The notes below the pieces were generated by a model. It saw nothing but the letters and a program-made list of their open reading frames with translations, had not been told where the DNA came from and searched no databases. A DNA stretch of 55,246 nt from Alectoria sarmentosa (Eukaryota > Ascomycota > Lecanoromycetes > Lecanorales > Parmeliaceae), in NCBI GenBank assembly GCA_009733775.1, contig WOGZ01000228.1, positions 1-55,246 of the forward strand. Direction: 5' to 3'. This document shows positions 1 through 13,592 of the stretch, in pieces; positions within the stretch are counted from its first letter, which is position 1; every line of letters starts with the position of its first letter. A program made the position numbers and the translations under genes.

Positions 1-1508
<1,508 letters not shown>

Positions 1509-4479
1509 TGTGGTCACTTTGTGCCTCCCTAAATCTCCATACGATATTATCTCTCACTTAGTTTCCTCACGATTTGCTCCTGGATTGTTTACGCGGGACG
1601 GGGAAAGCCCTGATATCCAGACCCAGAGACCCATACGGAGCAGGTGTATATGTGTGATGGATGCGCATAGACGTGGAGAGCGTCATTGTGGTTTGGAACG
1701 TGTGCGCTTTTGCGCTGCCGTGTCCTTGACTGTCCCTAACTGATTGAAAGGCAGTCAAGATTTCGGTGATCTTTGACGCCCCATGGCAGAACTTTACCCA
1801 CTTTTCTTGCCCGTCTGAGCAATTGTAGCGGTCTTAGGCTGAAGCAAAACTTGAGAGTATGGTTGATATGTGGAGACTTGTTTCAGCTGACAGCATAGAC
1901 GGTTCTCAACCATTTCAGCCGGTAGTACCCTTGACCTCGACAGCAAAATCTCCAATTTACTGGGCTTCTCCAAAAAAGATTTAGCACGCAGATGCATGAG
2001 AAAGTCGAGTGACGGAGGTGTCCCACAAACTCTCAGCTCATTCGGACCATTTCCAAACACCAGAATGTCACGGTCTGGTTTCGGACGCAGAATAGATTGG
2101 TTGTTGTCTGACTGATCCGGCGAATGTAGAGTACTCGGAATCGTACCTCCATTACTCCGGAATCTCTGTCTCTTCTCAGCCTTGTCGTCAACGCAGACCG
2201 TGTCAATGTATTTGGAGATTTAATGGACATTTGAGCACAGTATCATAACAGTTGTGGCCACCTTGAAGATGCGCGACGAGGTTGGTGTTCCCTATGCACT
2301 GGTAGTAGTATATGTTCCGTCCTATCGCTATAAGATTTCTTCTCCAGGGCTTCCAACAGCGCTGGCTCTGCTGCTCTGATCATCAATGAATTCTCGTATA
2401 GAGTTGTCGTCCCTCACCTCTGAGGCTGGGGCTATGCCTTTCGTTGCACTAACCAGTGGACGGGTCGTTTTTTAAGAGTGCTAGTCGAAGTTACAGTCAT
2501 TGCAAAACACGAAGTTCTTTTCTTCGCCAAGCTCCGTTTTTTTTTTCACTTATGCCTTTGTTTCCTGGCATTATTTACAGAAGGCTCGAGAACACGTGGC
2601 ATTCGATTTGCCAACTTGCACCATCACCATGAAGGCCGATCGTTCAGCAAAGCAACTTGTCTTGCTAAGGGGAGTCCAGCCAAACAGAACAGGGTCGGTC
2701 CGGCAAGGCCTTAAGATGCACCGACTGGAGTTAGATCCTTATCAATGGAACCTTCACCTCCTGGGATTGAACCACTTTCAGAACATGCATCAATCAAGCT
2801 ATTACCAATTCGCAGCATTCATGGAAGGCCTTTCATCCCTCGAGACAACTTTGCATTTGTTCCGGGCAGGGCTGGCGATTATGGTACTCATACCCCGCCT
2901 CTGTTCTTTACCTGGCAACGTCCTTACGTGGCTTGTTCGAGCAGGTCCTTCAAGTCATCGCACAAGAAATCGCATGGAATTTTCAGCCCTGAGCCAGTCA
3001 AAACACATTGCCTTCAACGTGGCCTCTGCCGTGCTGGGACCGGGTAGCGCCTTCACCTGCTGGTCAGAATACTAGGCCATCCGCCATTTCCAACTCAAAG
3101 TCGATTGAAGTGACAACGCCGACAGGCTCCCAGACGGTCTCAGATCCTTTGTAGCACAACTTCTTATCTTCCAATTGATAGCTTCCAATTGCCTGATTTC
3201 CCTGTCAGTGACCGGTCCAGCTCCTTCGTGCCATGATGATCACTTGCATTGAGCTGGGTACTACAATACCGGGAACAACACGGGAGCTGAAACCATCTGA
3301 ATCCATTTCCTACGCAATGATATATACCTGAATTGTATCTCCCCCAAGCCGACGAAGTGGTCATGGCGTAAAGAATACATCAATAGACCCCGTCACCCTC
3401 TTTGACTCTCAAACGGCTAAAAGCATCATCATCAATACAGTAGAACCCATTCCGGCCTTGATTCCCCTGCTGCCTCCTCCACCGCATCCTAGCTCTTTCT
3501 CCGATCCTGGTCGTTGTCGCCGGTGTATACGGCTTGTTTGCATAAGTCCTAATGACGCTAGTCCTCTGCCTTGGGACAGGATGCCGATGATGAGTCTCGA
3601 CAACTCGGATGGCTGGATAAGATGTGGTGGTGCGCCTTTGCCGAGGAGAGGAGAGGGTCATGCACATCGTTGGAGTCGAGAGATTTGCATGGGAGGTTCT
3701 TTCTTGGAGACGAAGAGAGCCTAGGTATGGGATAGAGCAAGATTCTTGGTTGTAAAAGTTGATGGAAATTGGCAGCGGCGATCATTAATGAGAGGATAGC
3801 AGTAGGTCTTGGGGGAAATCGAATTTACCTTGGCGCAGAGGGTAGAAACAAAGCGAGAGATACTAGGATCAAGTATTCATGGTAAGAGGCACGGGAAATA
3901 TACATAATACGGTACGAAGTTGACGTAATAAGTAGCGCGTATTCTGTTGCCACTTTTTTTGGAGATGGTCACGAGGCAAAATGGTTTCCCACCAGTCACC
4001 TTTTACCTGTATCCAACTCATGTTCGCTGGGAAATGATTGAATGATATCAAAACATAAACCCTGAGCACTGGGTCCGCTAAAGAGAAATATGGGGATATT
4101 GGCAGGGCAAGAGAGGTGCAGGCGACAAGGTTGAAACAACGAGAAAGACTTGATGGCGGTATGGTCCCTCCATCTTGAGAGGCTGTCTTCAGATGATTTC
4201 CAGTGCAGACGGCGTTACGTGGACATGGGAGATTTATAACATTCAGACAACGACTTGTGCCTTCATCGAGTTAATGCATTTCAAGCAAGCCGTGAACACA
4301 TCCTCGATTTGGGCAATCTGGCTTCTCCAAAGGATGGCTACCGTAGTTGGGAAGCTACGGTCAATAAACATTGCGACAACTCCATACTTCACAACCACCC
4401 ACAAGTCCACACGATCCATCACCACCCAGTCAAAGACGCACAACAGTGCTCAATTCCAAGCCACCCAGCTCACCCGGAA
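1509..4479. other. No intact gene recognised; possible decayed coding sequence on the minus strand
   Basis: About 3 kb without a gene I can name. On the minus strand one frame is open without a stop from about 2219 to 1794 (about 142 codons). Upstream in the same frame, out to about 2720, the stops I located (at 2481, 2472, 2328, 2322, 2292 and 2220) are all TAG or TAA, but their number is not clearly below chance. A plus-strand frame at 2500-3075 is also open for 191 codons and has no recognisable family. I therefore assign nothing here. Confidence 0.35.
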
Positions 4480-5448
4480 TCAAGCACATTTACCAGCTCC
4501 ATTAGCGTAAGCTGTAGAATCCTGGGCAAGCTGCACCACCGCATCGCCATACGCAGCAACCCCAACGCTACTGTCAGATGCAGTAGATACCCTGTCGAAA
4601 GCGCTTTGTATCTGATCATCGGTAAAGCAAACGTTGTTAAGATCATTCCCCAACACATCCGAGATGATACTCGCAGCCCCAATCCAAAGGCTAATGACAA
4701 TCGCATCCAACGGGGCGAGAAGCCTACCCTGCAGGTAGTCAACAAGGGAATTGGCAATAAGACCGAGCCCAGCGCCGAAACCAGCAATCACACCCTTCTC
4801 CGAGGCCGTCAGCGTGGAATTCTCGCTGTTGAGGAAGGTGACGGCCATGCTGATGCCATAACCACGGGCAGCGCTTTTGACCATGAGAGCGGTAATGTCG
4901 CCGGGTGTGCATTGATAGAGGAGATTTCTGCCGGAGCCGGAGCCGCCGTTGCAAATCCAGCCGTTGTCAAAGAGGGATTCTATCTCGGAGAGGAGACCTT
5001 GGGCCTACTCCAGGACGTGAGGGCCCAGTTGGGACTGGTCCGCCGCGTGGATGTCGTCGGATATTTCCTGGTAGGTGGCGTCTTCGGTCAAGGTGCCGTT
5101 GAGGAAGACGTAGTAGCCGATTGTTTGGGATATGCATAACACACCGTCATAGCTGATGTTGTAGGTATCGCCTGATGCACTGTCTTGCCAAGATGAGGTG
5201 AGTAGGTCGTTGCTTTTGTCTATGGTTGCGCTCCTTTCGACGAGATTTTAAGTAGCTTCCATATGAGGATACTGGATGTCTCTCTGTTGAAGCGCGGCGG
5301 CGTCTTGCAGGGCACTTTGATCCGCTTGGGTGTCTTGCCTGGGAAGTAGCTGGACGTGACTGTCCTCTGGAAGGGCAGAACCGAGAGCGTTCAGCAAAAG
5401 CGGTAGCGCAGCAAGAATGCTTGACATCATGGTGACGAAGCCTGGCAT
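4480..5448 (-). pseudogene. Secreted-type protein of unknown function, disabled by two stop codons
   Basis: One minus-strand frame runs for 323 codons from ATG at 5448 to the TGA/TAA-type end at 4480, interrupted only by TAA (5248-5250) and TAG (5005-5007). The N-terminus looks like a signal peptide: MPGFVTMMSSILAALPLLL followed by small residues. The middle contains Cys residues and an NGT glycosylation-type site. The C-terminal third has glycine/alanine-rich hydrophobic helices (GVIAGFGAGLGLIANSL) and ends in KCA. Both stops become CAA or CAG by a single C/T change in CpA context, the preferred RIP change. I do not recognise a family. An alternative is that the TAG lies in a 138-nt in-frame intron beginning GTGTGT and ending GAGTAG. 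The TAA has no matching intron that keeps the frame. Confidence 0.6.
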
Positions 5449-6293
5449 GGGTGAGAAGAAGGCTAGTATCTTTGAGAGGATGTTGAGAATGCAAATGAAT
5501 GGGAAAGTTGTGGTTGGTTCCTTAAGACTTTGTTCTGGTCGTAAGGTTTGGGGAGTTGGGAATACGTTCTTGAGGCTTTATATATTGCAACCGAAGAGGA
5601 TTATCGTTTCTCCTGCTGCGAAGAATAGCATAGGATACGCTTATAGAGAATAGCATCATGACGGATTATTGCGGATCATGTCGTTTCATCAGAACGGGAA
5701 AAGGGCGAGCTGTGTCATTTCAGGACATGATGATCCACATCAGCCTCGCTCTAAATGGATCAGGATTGAGACTCGTCGTCCAAGGTCCGTTCGCAATCGA
5801 GCCATGATGGATTGGTGATATTGTTTCCAAGAGGGTATCTTGATGACGGCAGAGACAGAGGCTGGAAATGCAGAAAGCTGCAATCATTCTCACTAGGGAA
5901 TGTGACAAAGCTCAAGGCAGCAGCAGCAGATTGGCTGATACCACCGACCAACTAATTATATGCTCACTACTGTGCTCTGCGTGAAGTTCAAGGAGGAGTA
6001 GCGAAAGGAGGGAAAGGCAGAGGAATTGCCCATGTTTTGGAAGATGATTCTCACCCGCTTTACAAAGAAGAAGACGCAAAGACATGTCGAATATAGATCA
6101 CCGACAGATCCAACCCGCTCCTTGTTATTAGCATGTTAAACCTGCTATTGACATTAATTCGCCACATCCTTTGTTCGTCATAGCATTTTGGTGTAGCAGA
6201 GTAGGTATGGACTGTGGGTAGAATAGAAATGTGCGAGACAGGGAGATGATTATTCTTCTTTTTCTTCTTCTTCTTCTTCTCCTCCTCCTTCTT
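5449..6293. other. Intergenic; TTC-rich simple repeat at its right end
   Basis: I see no gene. Short open frames near 5720-5950 have no coherent protein character. A CTT/TTC/TCC simple-sequence tract at about 6256-6293 leads into the AT-rich block. Confidence 0.6.
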
Positions 6294-7895
6294 TTACAAT
6301 AATAATCTATATGTGTATTCTATACCTTCATATCTAAGTAATTTCATTAAAAGGAACGAAGCAAGATGGAAATGTTGAAAGTCGAAACATTTTAGTATTT
6401 AATTATAGCCTTAGCTCGCTTCACTCGGCTAATTTGACTAAACTGGTGAATAATGCCTGAAAACATCTGCCAAGTCATTAGTTCAGTTTACTCGAAAGCT
6501 AAATACTTGACGACTCTTTATTTATCATTCAAACAATTATTTTAATCGAATTCATTTTTTGAAAATTACTTAATAAAGATCGCGTTAAAAAAAACCTTTA
6601 AAAACGAATATAAAATAAAATGTTAAATAACGATCGATGGTCTCGACGATAATATATTTTAATTTCTATTAAAATTAACGATATTTAACGACTCGATTAA
6701 GATAAACGATTTTATTATCAATTAATTTTGATATAACTTAATTCGTTGCTCGCGTTTATCTCTTTTTTCGTATATTTTGAAAGACTAAAAAAAAAATCCG
6801 CGATTTTAATATTTTTTTAAAATTAAAAATTAAAAATTATGTTTTTTAAATAATTTCACAATTACAAATTTTTTTATTCAAGAATTTCGCAATGTTTATT
6901 AATTATATTAAATTATAAATTCTTAAATTTTAATAGTTTATTTTCAATATTATAAACAAAATCGTAAGTAAAAAATTTATAATAAAAGTATACTTACTCA
7001 ATTTTATATTAAATTATTATTTCGATAATTTTTTAATTATCAAAATTACTTTAAAAATTTCGAAAATTTCGAAAGTTTAAATTTTATAATATAGTAAATA
7101 ATTAAAATTCTTTATAAATTAAACGAAGTACTTTTTAATATATTTATTAATGTTTATAAAAACTTTAAAATATTACGAATTATCGTTATGTAATTGTTTA
7201 AAAACCATAATTTTTGAATTTTAATTTCAAAAAATGCTAGAATCGCAAATTAATTATTTCAATTTTTTAAAATATACGAGAATAAAGATAACTTGAAAAC
7301 GTTTATCGATCGCGATTTTTTTTTAAATGGCTTATTTTCAAATTATTTATCTTTATATTATTTATTTCACAATTTTTTAATATTAAAACATTAATTTGAA
7401 AATCATTAATTTTAAATCGAATATAAAAAAAAGCATCTTTAAGAAAAATAGCTTTAAGAAATTAAAAGATATTAAAGTAATATTAAAATTCAATTAAAGC
7501 TCGAATCAAAGCTCGTTTTTGTTAAGCATTTTATAAATAAATTCGATAACGTTAATTACTTATAATAATAAACTAAATTAATTATGCGTAAAATTGAAAA
7601 TAAATTTTATTTATTATCTTCGTTTATAATGCATTTAATCAAGAAATTAAAATAATAATTATATATATATATTTATTTATACATTTAGTAAATAAATAAG
7701 AAAGTTATATATTAAACGTTATTTATAATAAACTATTTTATTTATTTTTTATAAAATCGTATACGACTATATTAAAACACATTTGTTTTAAGATTTCGTA
7801 ATTAAAAACTCGTATTCATTTCGAATAAACATCGCGTCGATATTTTAATAATTAACAATCGAAATAACGCGAATTTGACGAAATTAAAAAAGTTT
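6294..7895. repeat. AT-rich block, probable RIP-mutated repeat DNA
   Basis: About 1.6 kb composed almost only of A and T, with no open frame of note. Most remaining C residues are followed by G. The edges are sharp: normal-composition DNA resumes at about 7896. This is the usual look of a repeat mutated by RIP in Pezizomycotina. I cannot tell which element it was. Confidence 0.8.
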
Positions 7896-8318
7896 GCGCT
7901 CAGACGTGTTTTCTGAAGGTTTCGTAATGAGCGGAAGACGTTAACCCGAAGGGATTTGACGAGCGGAAGCTAATCCCAAGGGATTTAGCGAGCTTAGCAC
8001 TCAGCGATCGCCCATTCCTCCAGAGCTCAGCAATTCATCTTCATCGCCCACTTCTGTAGCTTCAGTTTGGAAGAGTGCTTTGTTAGGATTTCATAGTTCA
8101 CATCTTTGCTCACCTCTAAGAGGTTCAACGTGACCGGAGGCGCTCGGAGCACTTCAGACACAATTTTTAGTTCCTGAGCCGCTCAAAAGCTTTTGGAGCA
8201 TTCAAGAAGATCTAGATTGCTTCGAGCTCGTTTGCAAACGCCGACGCTGTTCTAAAGTATCGGTCTATCTACTTCTCTAACCAACATAAACTCCAATGCA
8301 AGCGGGGTCATGCTGATA
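7896..8318. other. Intergenic with a degenerate 30-bp direct repeat
   Basis: This is the spacer between the AT-rich block and the 3' end of the first A-T-R gene. Two imperfect adjacent copies of a unit starting GAGCGGAAG and containing AAGGGATTT lie at 7929-7960 and 7961-7989. No gene seen. Confidence 0.6.
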
Positions 8319-11300
8319 CTAAGCTGGTTTGAGCCCCCATTGCACCATCCAGTTGTCCAACCAGTCACGACTTAACGGACCGAGTTCTCGAAGAGTTTTG
8401 CTTGCCTCCGTAGACGCATTAGCCGGTAAAACCCGCTGGCCCTTTTTGGCGCCGATAGCGTCTGAATAGAAGTCTACTAAAAGTATCGCTGGATTGCGCT
8501 CAACATCGATATTCTCATCATTCTCGGCCTCTTCAGCACTCGCCTTCAGCCTCTCGACCCATTCTTCAAATGGAAGTGGCTGCACGAGGCTGCCAGGGTA
8601 TGCGTCCAGCACCTCGGCGGCAAGATCAGCGCTCCAGGATGCGGCCTGTGGGTTCACAACGTGGTACATCTTTGTTCCCACCACGCCCGCACGATCCAAT
8701 GGGTCAAAAACTTCTTCATCCGGAATTTGCTGTCTGTTGGAGGGATGGGATGCAGACGAGAGAATCTCAACCAGGATCTTGGAAAGCTTGTCGACTGGCA
8801 GCCAGTCGATGTGATCCCGCGAAGGGAATGTTTTTGGAAAAACGTTAAGGTAAGCAGATGAAACGATAATCTGCAGGAATGTTAGAAGAAATGGCGACGT
8901 TATAAGTCTAAAGACACAAGACATGTACTCACCGAAGGAATGTATTCACGTTTATTCCACATGCCTAATTCTTGCTCTATGGGGCCTGCCACGATTCCCA
9001 CCCGACAGATGGCAGAGTGCACACCGGAGATCTCGGAAGCTTTATTCAGTAGGCCCTCGGCAATGAGTTTTGACTGGCCATAGCCCGTATTGGCAGCCAC
9101 AGTCAGGTCATCAATCGGGGTCTCGGGAATTTCTCTAGACCCTTTCCATCCACCTACGGAGGCGACGCTCGACACGAATAATACAAATGCGTTGGAAGCC
9201 GAATTGGCGGCCATGATAGCGAGGTTCCGCACACCCGCGATGGACGGCTCGAACGAGGAGAGCGTCCAATTAAAGTTGACTGGCCATTGGCAGTCTACAA
9301 TACCATAAGTCAGTGTCAACTTCGCCACGCCGACCGGAGATAGAAAGTGGAGTTGCCTTACGAATAATGTGTGTGACAGTGTTCTTCAGTCGCTCATACA
9401 CTTCATTCTCCACCCCCAACTGAGGATCCGCCAAATTGGCCTTGAGGAATTCCACACGTTCTGGGTCGAGTGGAGTCAATCCTCGCTTAGGGCCAGTCTC
9501 TCTATGCTTCTCGGCCGCAGAAGAACTGCGATCAAGACAGATGATGTGCTGCACGTTTGGATCATTGCTCAGCTCATTGAGAAGATATGAGCCTAAAGAC
9601 CCAGTACTTCCCGTGAGGAGCACTGTCGTACCCTGCGTGGCCGGTAATCGTTGACGTTGATTACCAACTGGCAGACTTTGGACATACTTGTCCAAGAGTG
9701 TCTCCATGTCTCTTAGCTTGGAACTGCCACCTGTCTCATCTGAACTTGCGGTCTGATATCCGCTATCAAGGTCTTGAGGTGCCGGTTTAGCCTTCTTCCA
9801 AAGGTGGTCTGAAAGTTCGTTCAGAGAGGGATGCGAGTATACAACTGCAGGAGATAGTGACTGTGGTGTGAGTTGCGTATCATCAGCGAGCTTAACTTGG
9901 CGCTTGAGTTCTCGGATGGTTCGAATAACACGCAGGGAGTCCATGCCGGCCTTGAAAAAGGTGTCGTCTCCTCCTAAATCATGAATATTGGCATCATCTG
10001 CGATAAACTTTTGCAGCCACTCCTTGATGCTTGATTGACGGGTGAAGTCAATCCTGGATGAGTCTCCTGCATCACCTTTGATTAGACCTAATGGCTCGTC
10101 CTCCGCCGCTTGATAAACCATCTCGATATCCTCTTCATATTGTTGAAAAGTCTGGTGCCTCTGTATTTTACCTTGACCGAGGTAGCGAAGAGGGCGGTCT
10201 TCATCAGCAAACAAGATGTGTTGGGGATCAAGTTGGCCATGGGCAGGCGCTTCCTTGTTAGCTTCGGTTATACCGGGCTCCAGCTCCTTCAGAATTGCTT
10301 GACGGTCACCGAAGTTATCGGGTGGCGCATGACCTAAGTCGATAAGCGCAGCTGGTTCAAACTTGCCATGGCCAACGACCATGGCGCCTTTGACCGCCGC
10401 ACTGCTCTTAAGGCTTGCTTCCATGAGTGCCGGGGCTAGATTCTCGCCATTGCTTAGGACGACTACATCATCTGCCCGGCTTGTCCATTTATACAGGAAC
10501 CCTTTGGCAGGGTCGGGGTGTTTCGAGTAAAGATCGTTCATGGAATACTCCTGAATGTCGGGAAAGGTGCTGAAGATGCCCTGATAAAGATCCAATTTAG
10601 GATCTCGTACAAGAAATAGCTCAAAGAGACCGTCCTTGTGGTCTCGCAGCTCAATGCCAGAGTGGGTAGGGTGCCAATAGTAGTATTGCCAGTCTTTGAT
10701 AGCCGGAGCTAGTCTTGGTAGACACGCTGTCTCCGTGGCCCCAAAATTGGAGATCACTCTGGTATGCTCAGATATGCCGTCTCCAGCCTGTTGAGAAATG
10801 GGCGCTATGAACATTCAGTGGGTGAGCTTGAAACGGAGAAAGACGAGGAGAAACATACCGCCACACACAAGAATATATTTAAGGTTTTGGAATCGCTCGA
10901 GTGATGCAGGGTCATGAATTAACTCCTCATACATAGATGGCGGCCCTATCGAGGCATCAATACCAGCGAGCTGATGCATCTTGTCTGCATAAGCGGCATG
11001 AGGTACGACGCCAGCAGACCCGTAAACTGTCGTAACGCCGAGAAGAAGCGACATGGTTATGCCGGTATTCAACCCACTAGTATGGAACAGAGGCATGCAG
11101 TTGTAGGCTCTCCTGGACTCTTGGTAGACCTCCGTCGTCGGTATGTAGCCGTCCACAATAGGAATTCTTCTCCAGGCTTCATAAGTGCTCAGAATCTCCA
11201 GTTTCCACGTAATGGGCTTGGGTAGCCCAGTTGAGCCGGTGGTATGGAGGACGAGACATGGGTCCTTCCGTGCTTGTTCAAATTTCTTGGTATATGGATA

Positions 11301-11919
11301 CATTGGGGCTGGAGCATTGTCCAGTAGTTCTCGAAGCTCCGGAACAGTAGCCGTTTTCATCGTCCGCTGGCTAAGTATATGGCCAAATTCCGTATTTTCG
11401 GCCGTCAGAAAAATATGACAATCAGCTTTTTCGAGAACATTGAGATGACCGGCGTCACTATTCCTGGGGGACAAGAACAGCATCTAGAACTAATGTAAAG
11501 AAAAGGCATTTTAACGCTTAGTGTTTGACCAACCTTGTACCCAGCTTTGATGGCACCAAACATGAAGAGGAAATATCTAAGGTCATCTTCATCGACTTAG
11601 TTTCCTGGAATTCTGATTTTGAGCGTGAATGAATCTCACTGCGTCCCAGATAGCCAACACATGGGAACCCCTGAGGGGCCTTTCCCAGGAGGGACTCCAA
11701 GTACCAGCTTGTTCTATTGATTGCATTGGCAAAGCATTTGGCGGACACTTCTACTAAGCCATCTTGCAGTCTATCGGTTTTGGGAAAAGCGAAGAGAGAA
11801 TGCTCAGGAACCTTTGTTGCGAGCTCGTCTGGAATCAGGTGAACCAAACGATTGGGCACCGCGTTTTCCCACCGAAAGGCAGGTGGGATGTCGTGCTGTG
11901 GACCGGATGATTCAGACAT
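8319..11919 (-). CDS. NRPS-like adenylation-thiolation-reductase (A-T-R) enzyme, 1104 aa
   Basis: Predicted to activate a carboxylic acid with ATP, hold it on a phosphopantetheine arm and release it reductively as an aldehyde with NAD(P)H. Exons (minus strand): 11919-11640, 11586-11534, 11483-10859, 10804-9362, 9294-8933 and 8870-8319. They sum to 1105 codons including stop. Adenylation domain about 30-540: nucleotide loop TTGSTGLPKP near 190, NFGATET near 340, and the conserved lysine region GQGKIQR near 530. Carrier domain: FFKAGMDSLR with the attachment serine near 609. The reductase domain begins near 712 with LTGSTGSLG, then HCQWPVNFNW (formed only after splicing) and YGQSK with the Tyr/Lys catalytic pair. 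There is no condensation domain. Introns of 50-67 nt carry CTGAC or CTAAC branch sites. The first intron ends in AAG and the second starts GTTGGT, both weaker than usual. The acid substrate cannot be read from sequence. Confidence 0.9.
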
Positions 11920-13592
11920 GGTTCAAATTGGTTTCTTGAACAATTCAATATGATTATGTTGATAGGGACTAATATGTGCTTTGACTGAATCCTGATGGAG
12001 AGCAAAAGCGTTGCTACATGGCCCAACGCGGTTACTTGAGCTTCATGACCGGGAATCTACTCACCGCCGTTATCATGAGTTTGCCAAGCGATGTTTCACA
12101 ATGCAATATACTCCGACATGAAGAGATGCATACCGGAACCCCGGAGTACAGAGCATACAGACACCAAGGAGCGGTGAAGAACTGCCTAGCGCCAAGGCAA
12201 GTGCTCCCAAAACTATCTGCAATGTCAGGATTTCTCCCGGAAAAGTGCTTACCTATCGTTTCTGTTTCAATTTACTGCATATCTTGCGGCCTCCCGGACT
12301 GTCTCTCTCAGTCTATTCTCTTTCAAGTAAGTCTTGCATTTTGAGGGCCCTCGGACACATGTTGTGTCCACGAATAACCAATCCGACATGTCTTGGTCGT
12401 GGACCACGTGATCCGGGGTTCCTGTGATAGCTAGCTGTTCCCGGCTATATGATGCTATGAGATAAGCGCATTGAATCCGATAAAGTATGCACATCCCGTC
12501 ATCGGGCCGTATGTTGATCATGTAGGTGCATTAGATGCCGACTCTCGATTTGACAACTTGATTGACCTACTAGCAAGCTCTGGCTCGCGGAGATGAGGAA
12601 ACTCGGAATATCATCCAGGATAAAGGGTAATGCAGAAACAAGAGCTCTCACGACTCAACGAAATGTCTGTGGGTCATACAGCCATTTCAGATGCATCAAA
12701 GTCTCATCCACATGGTTGAGTCGTCAATGTGAGCGCAGCATCACGGGGTCAAGAGCTCCTCCCCGCATCGATCATTTATGCCCAGACTAGCACCAGGCTC
12801 GCAAAAGTGCACTGAATTATTTGGCACTAACATTTCTAACCCATTCACAGCATTGAGTTAGCGTTGATTAACGTATCTAATACGCATTGCCAGGAGAATC
12901 TCCGTCTTTTCGAGCCCCGAAAATCGAAAATCGAAAATGCTGACAACTCCGCAATGAGCAACGAGGCGGCGAACGGCATATCATGTGCCGAATATGTAGC
13001 TGTAGGTTGACTCGAATTATTCACACTTGAACGATTGGGCTAATGTAAGCGTTCAAAGGGCGTAAGGTATTACGGTCAAGGCGGAGGCGGAGGCGGAGGT
13101 GGAGGCGGAGGTAATTGGAGGAGGCCGAAGTCATCAAGTAAGCATCCCAATATGGTTGCATTATTAGTGTAAACCGTTTACTTGGTAGCCGTGCAGTTCA
13201 GGTCAGGCGGATATCTAAACCGTTTGAGAAGTCGCATCCTCAACCCTTCAGTGCAGGGCGACTTTCACTTTGGAACGGTCTAAGCCGTTGCGTTGCGAGT
13301 ATGTTGTAACCCTAACCCAATCCTAAGCACAGCGGTCAAAAGTTGGCCCAATCGAGACTCCGAGACTCCGAGACTCGGAAACTCCTTCTGGAATCTCCGA
13401 GCCCAGCTTGCAAAGAGATTGATTTCCGGATTCTCGTCAGCCCTAGTTCAGCACTCCTATGCACAATGAAAGTATTAATATCGTTCCAGCAGTCATGTCA
13501 TACGATTGAGGTGGTTGCATCATTGCTACGCTTGGACTTTTGCAAAACCATCGCCCAGAGAGAGAAGACAACGTAGGATCATACACCCCAGA
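11920..13592. other. Divergent intergenic region between the first A-T-R gene and the aldo-keto reductase
   Basis: This 1.7-kb stretch should hold the promoters of both genes, which point away from each other. It contains a TAACCCTAACCC telomere-like stretch (13307-13318), a GGAGGC repeat (13079-13112) and two copies of TAAACCGTTT (13170-13179 and 13216-13225), with a weaker copy at 13281. No gene seen. Confidence 0.6.
13079..13112 (+). repeat. GGAGGC hexanucleotide repeat
   Basis: About five imperfect tandem copies of GGAGGC, one with a C-to-T change, lie some 480 bases upstream of the aldo-keto reductase start. Confidence 0.85.

Noticed and set aside
2500..3075. 191-codon plus-strand frame
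   Set aside because: Long, but with no recognisable motif, no convincing protein character and a competing signal on the other strand; not called a gene.
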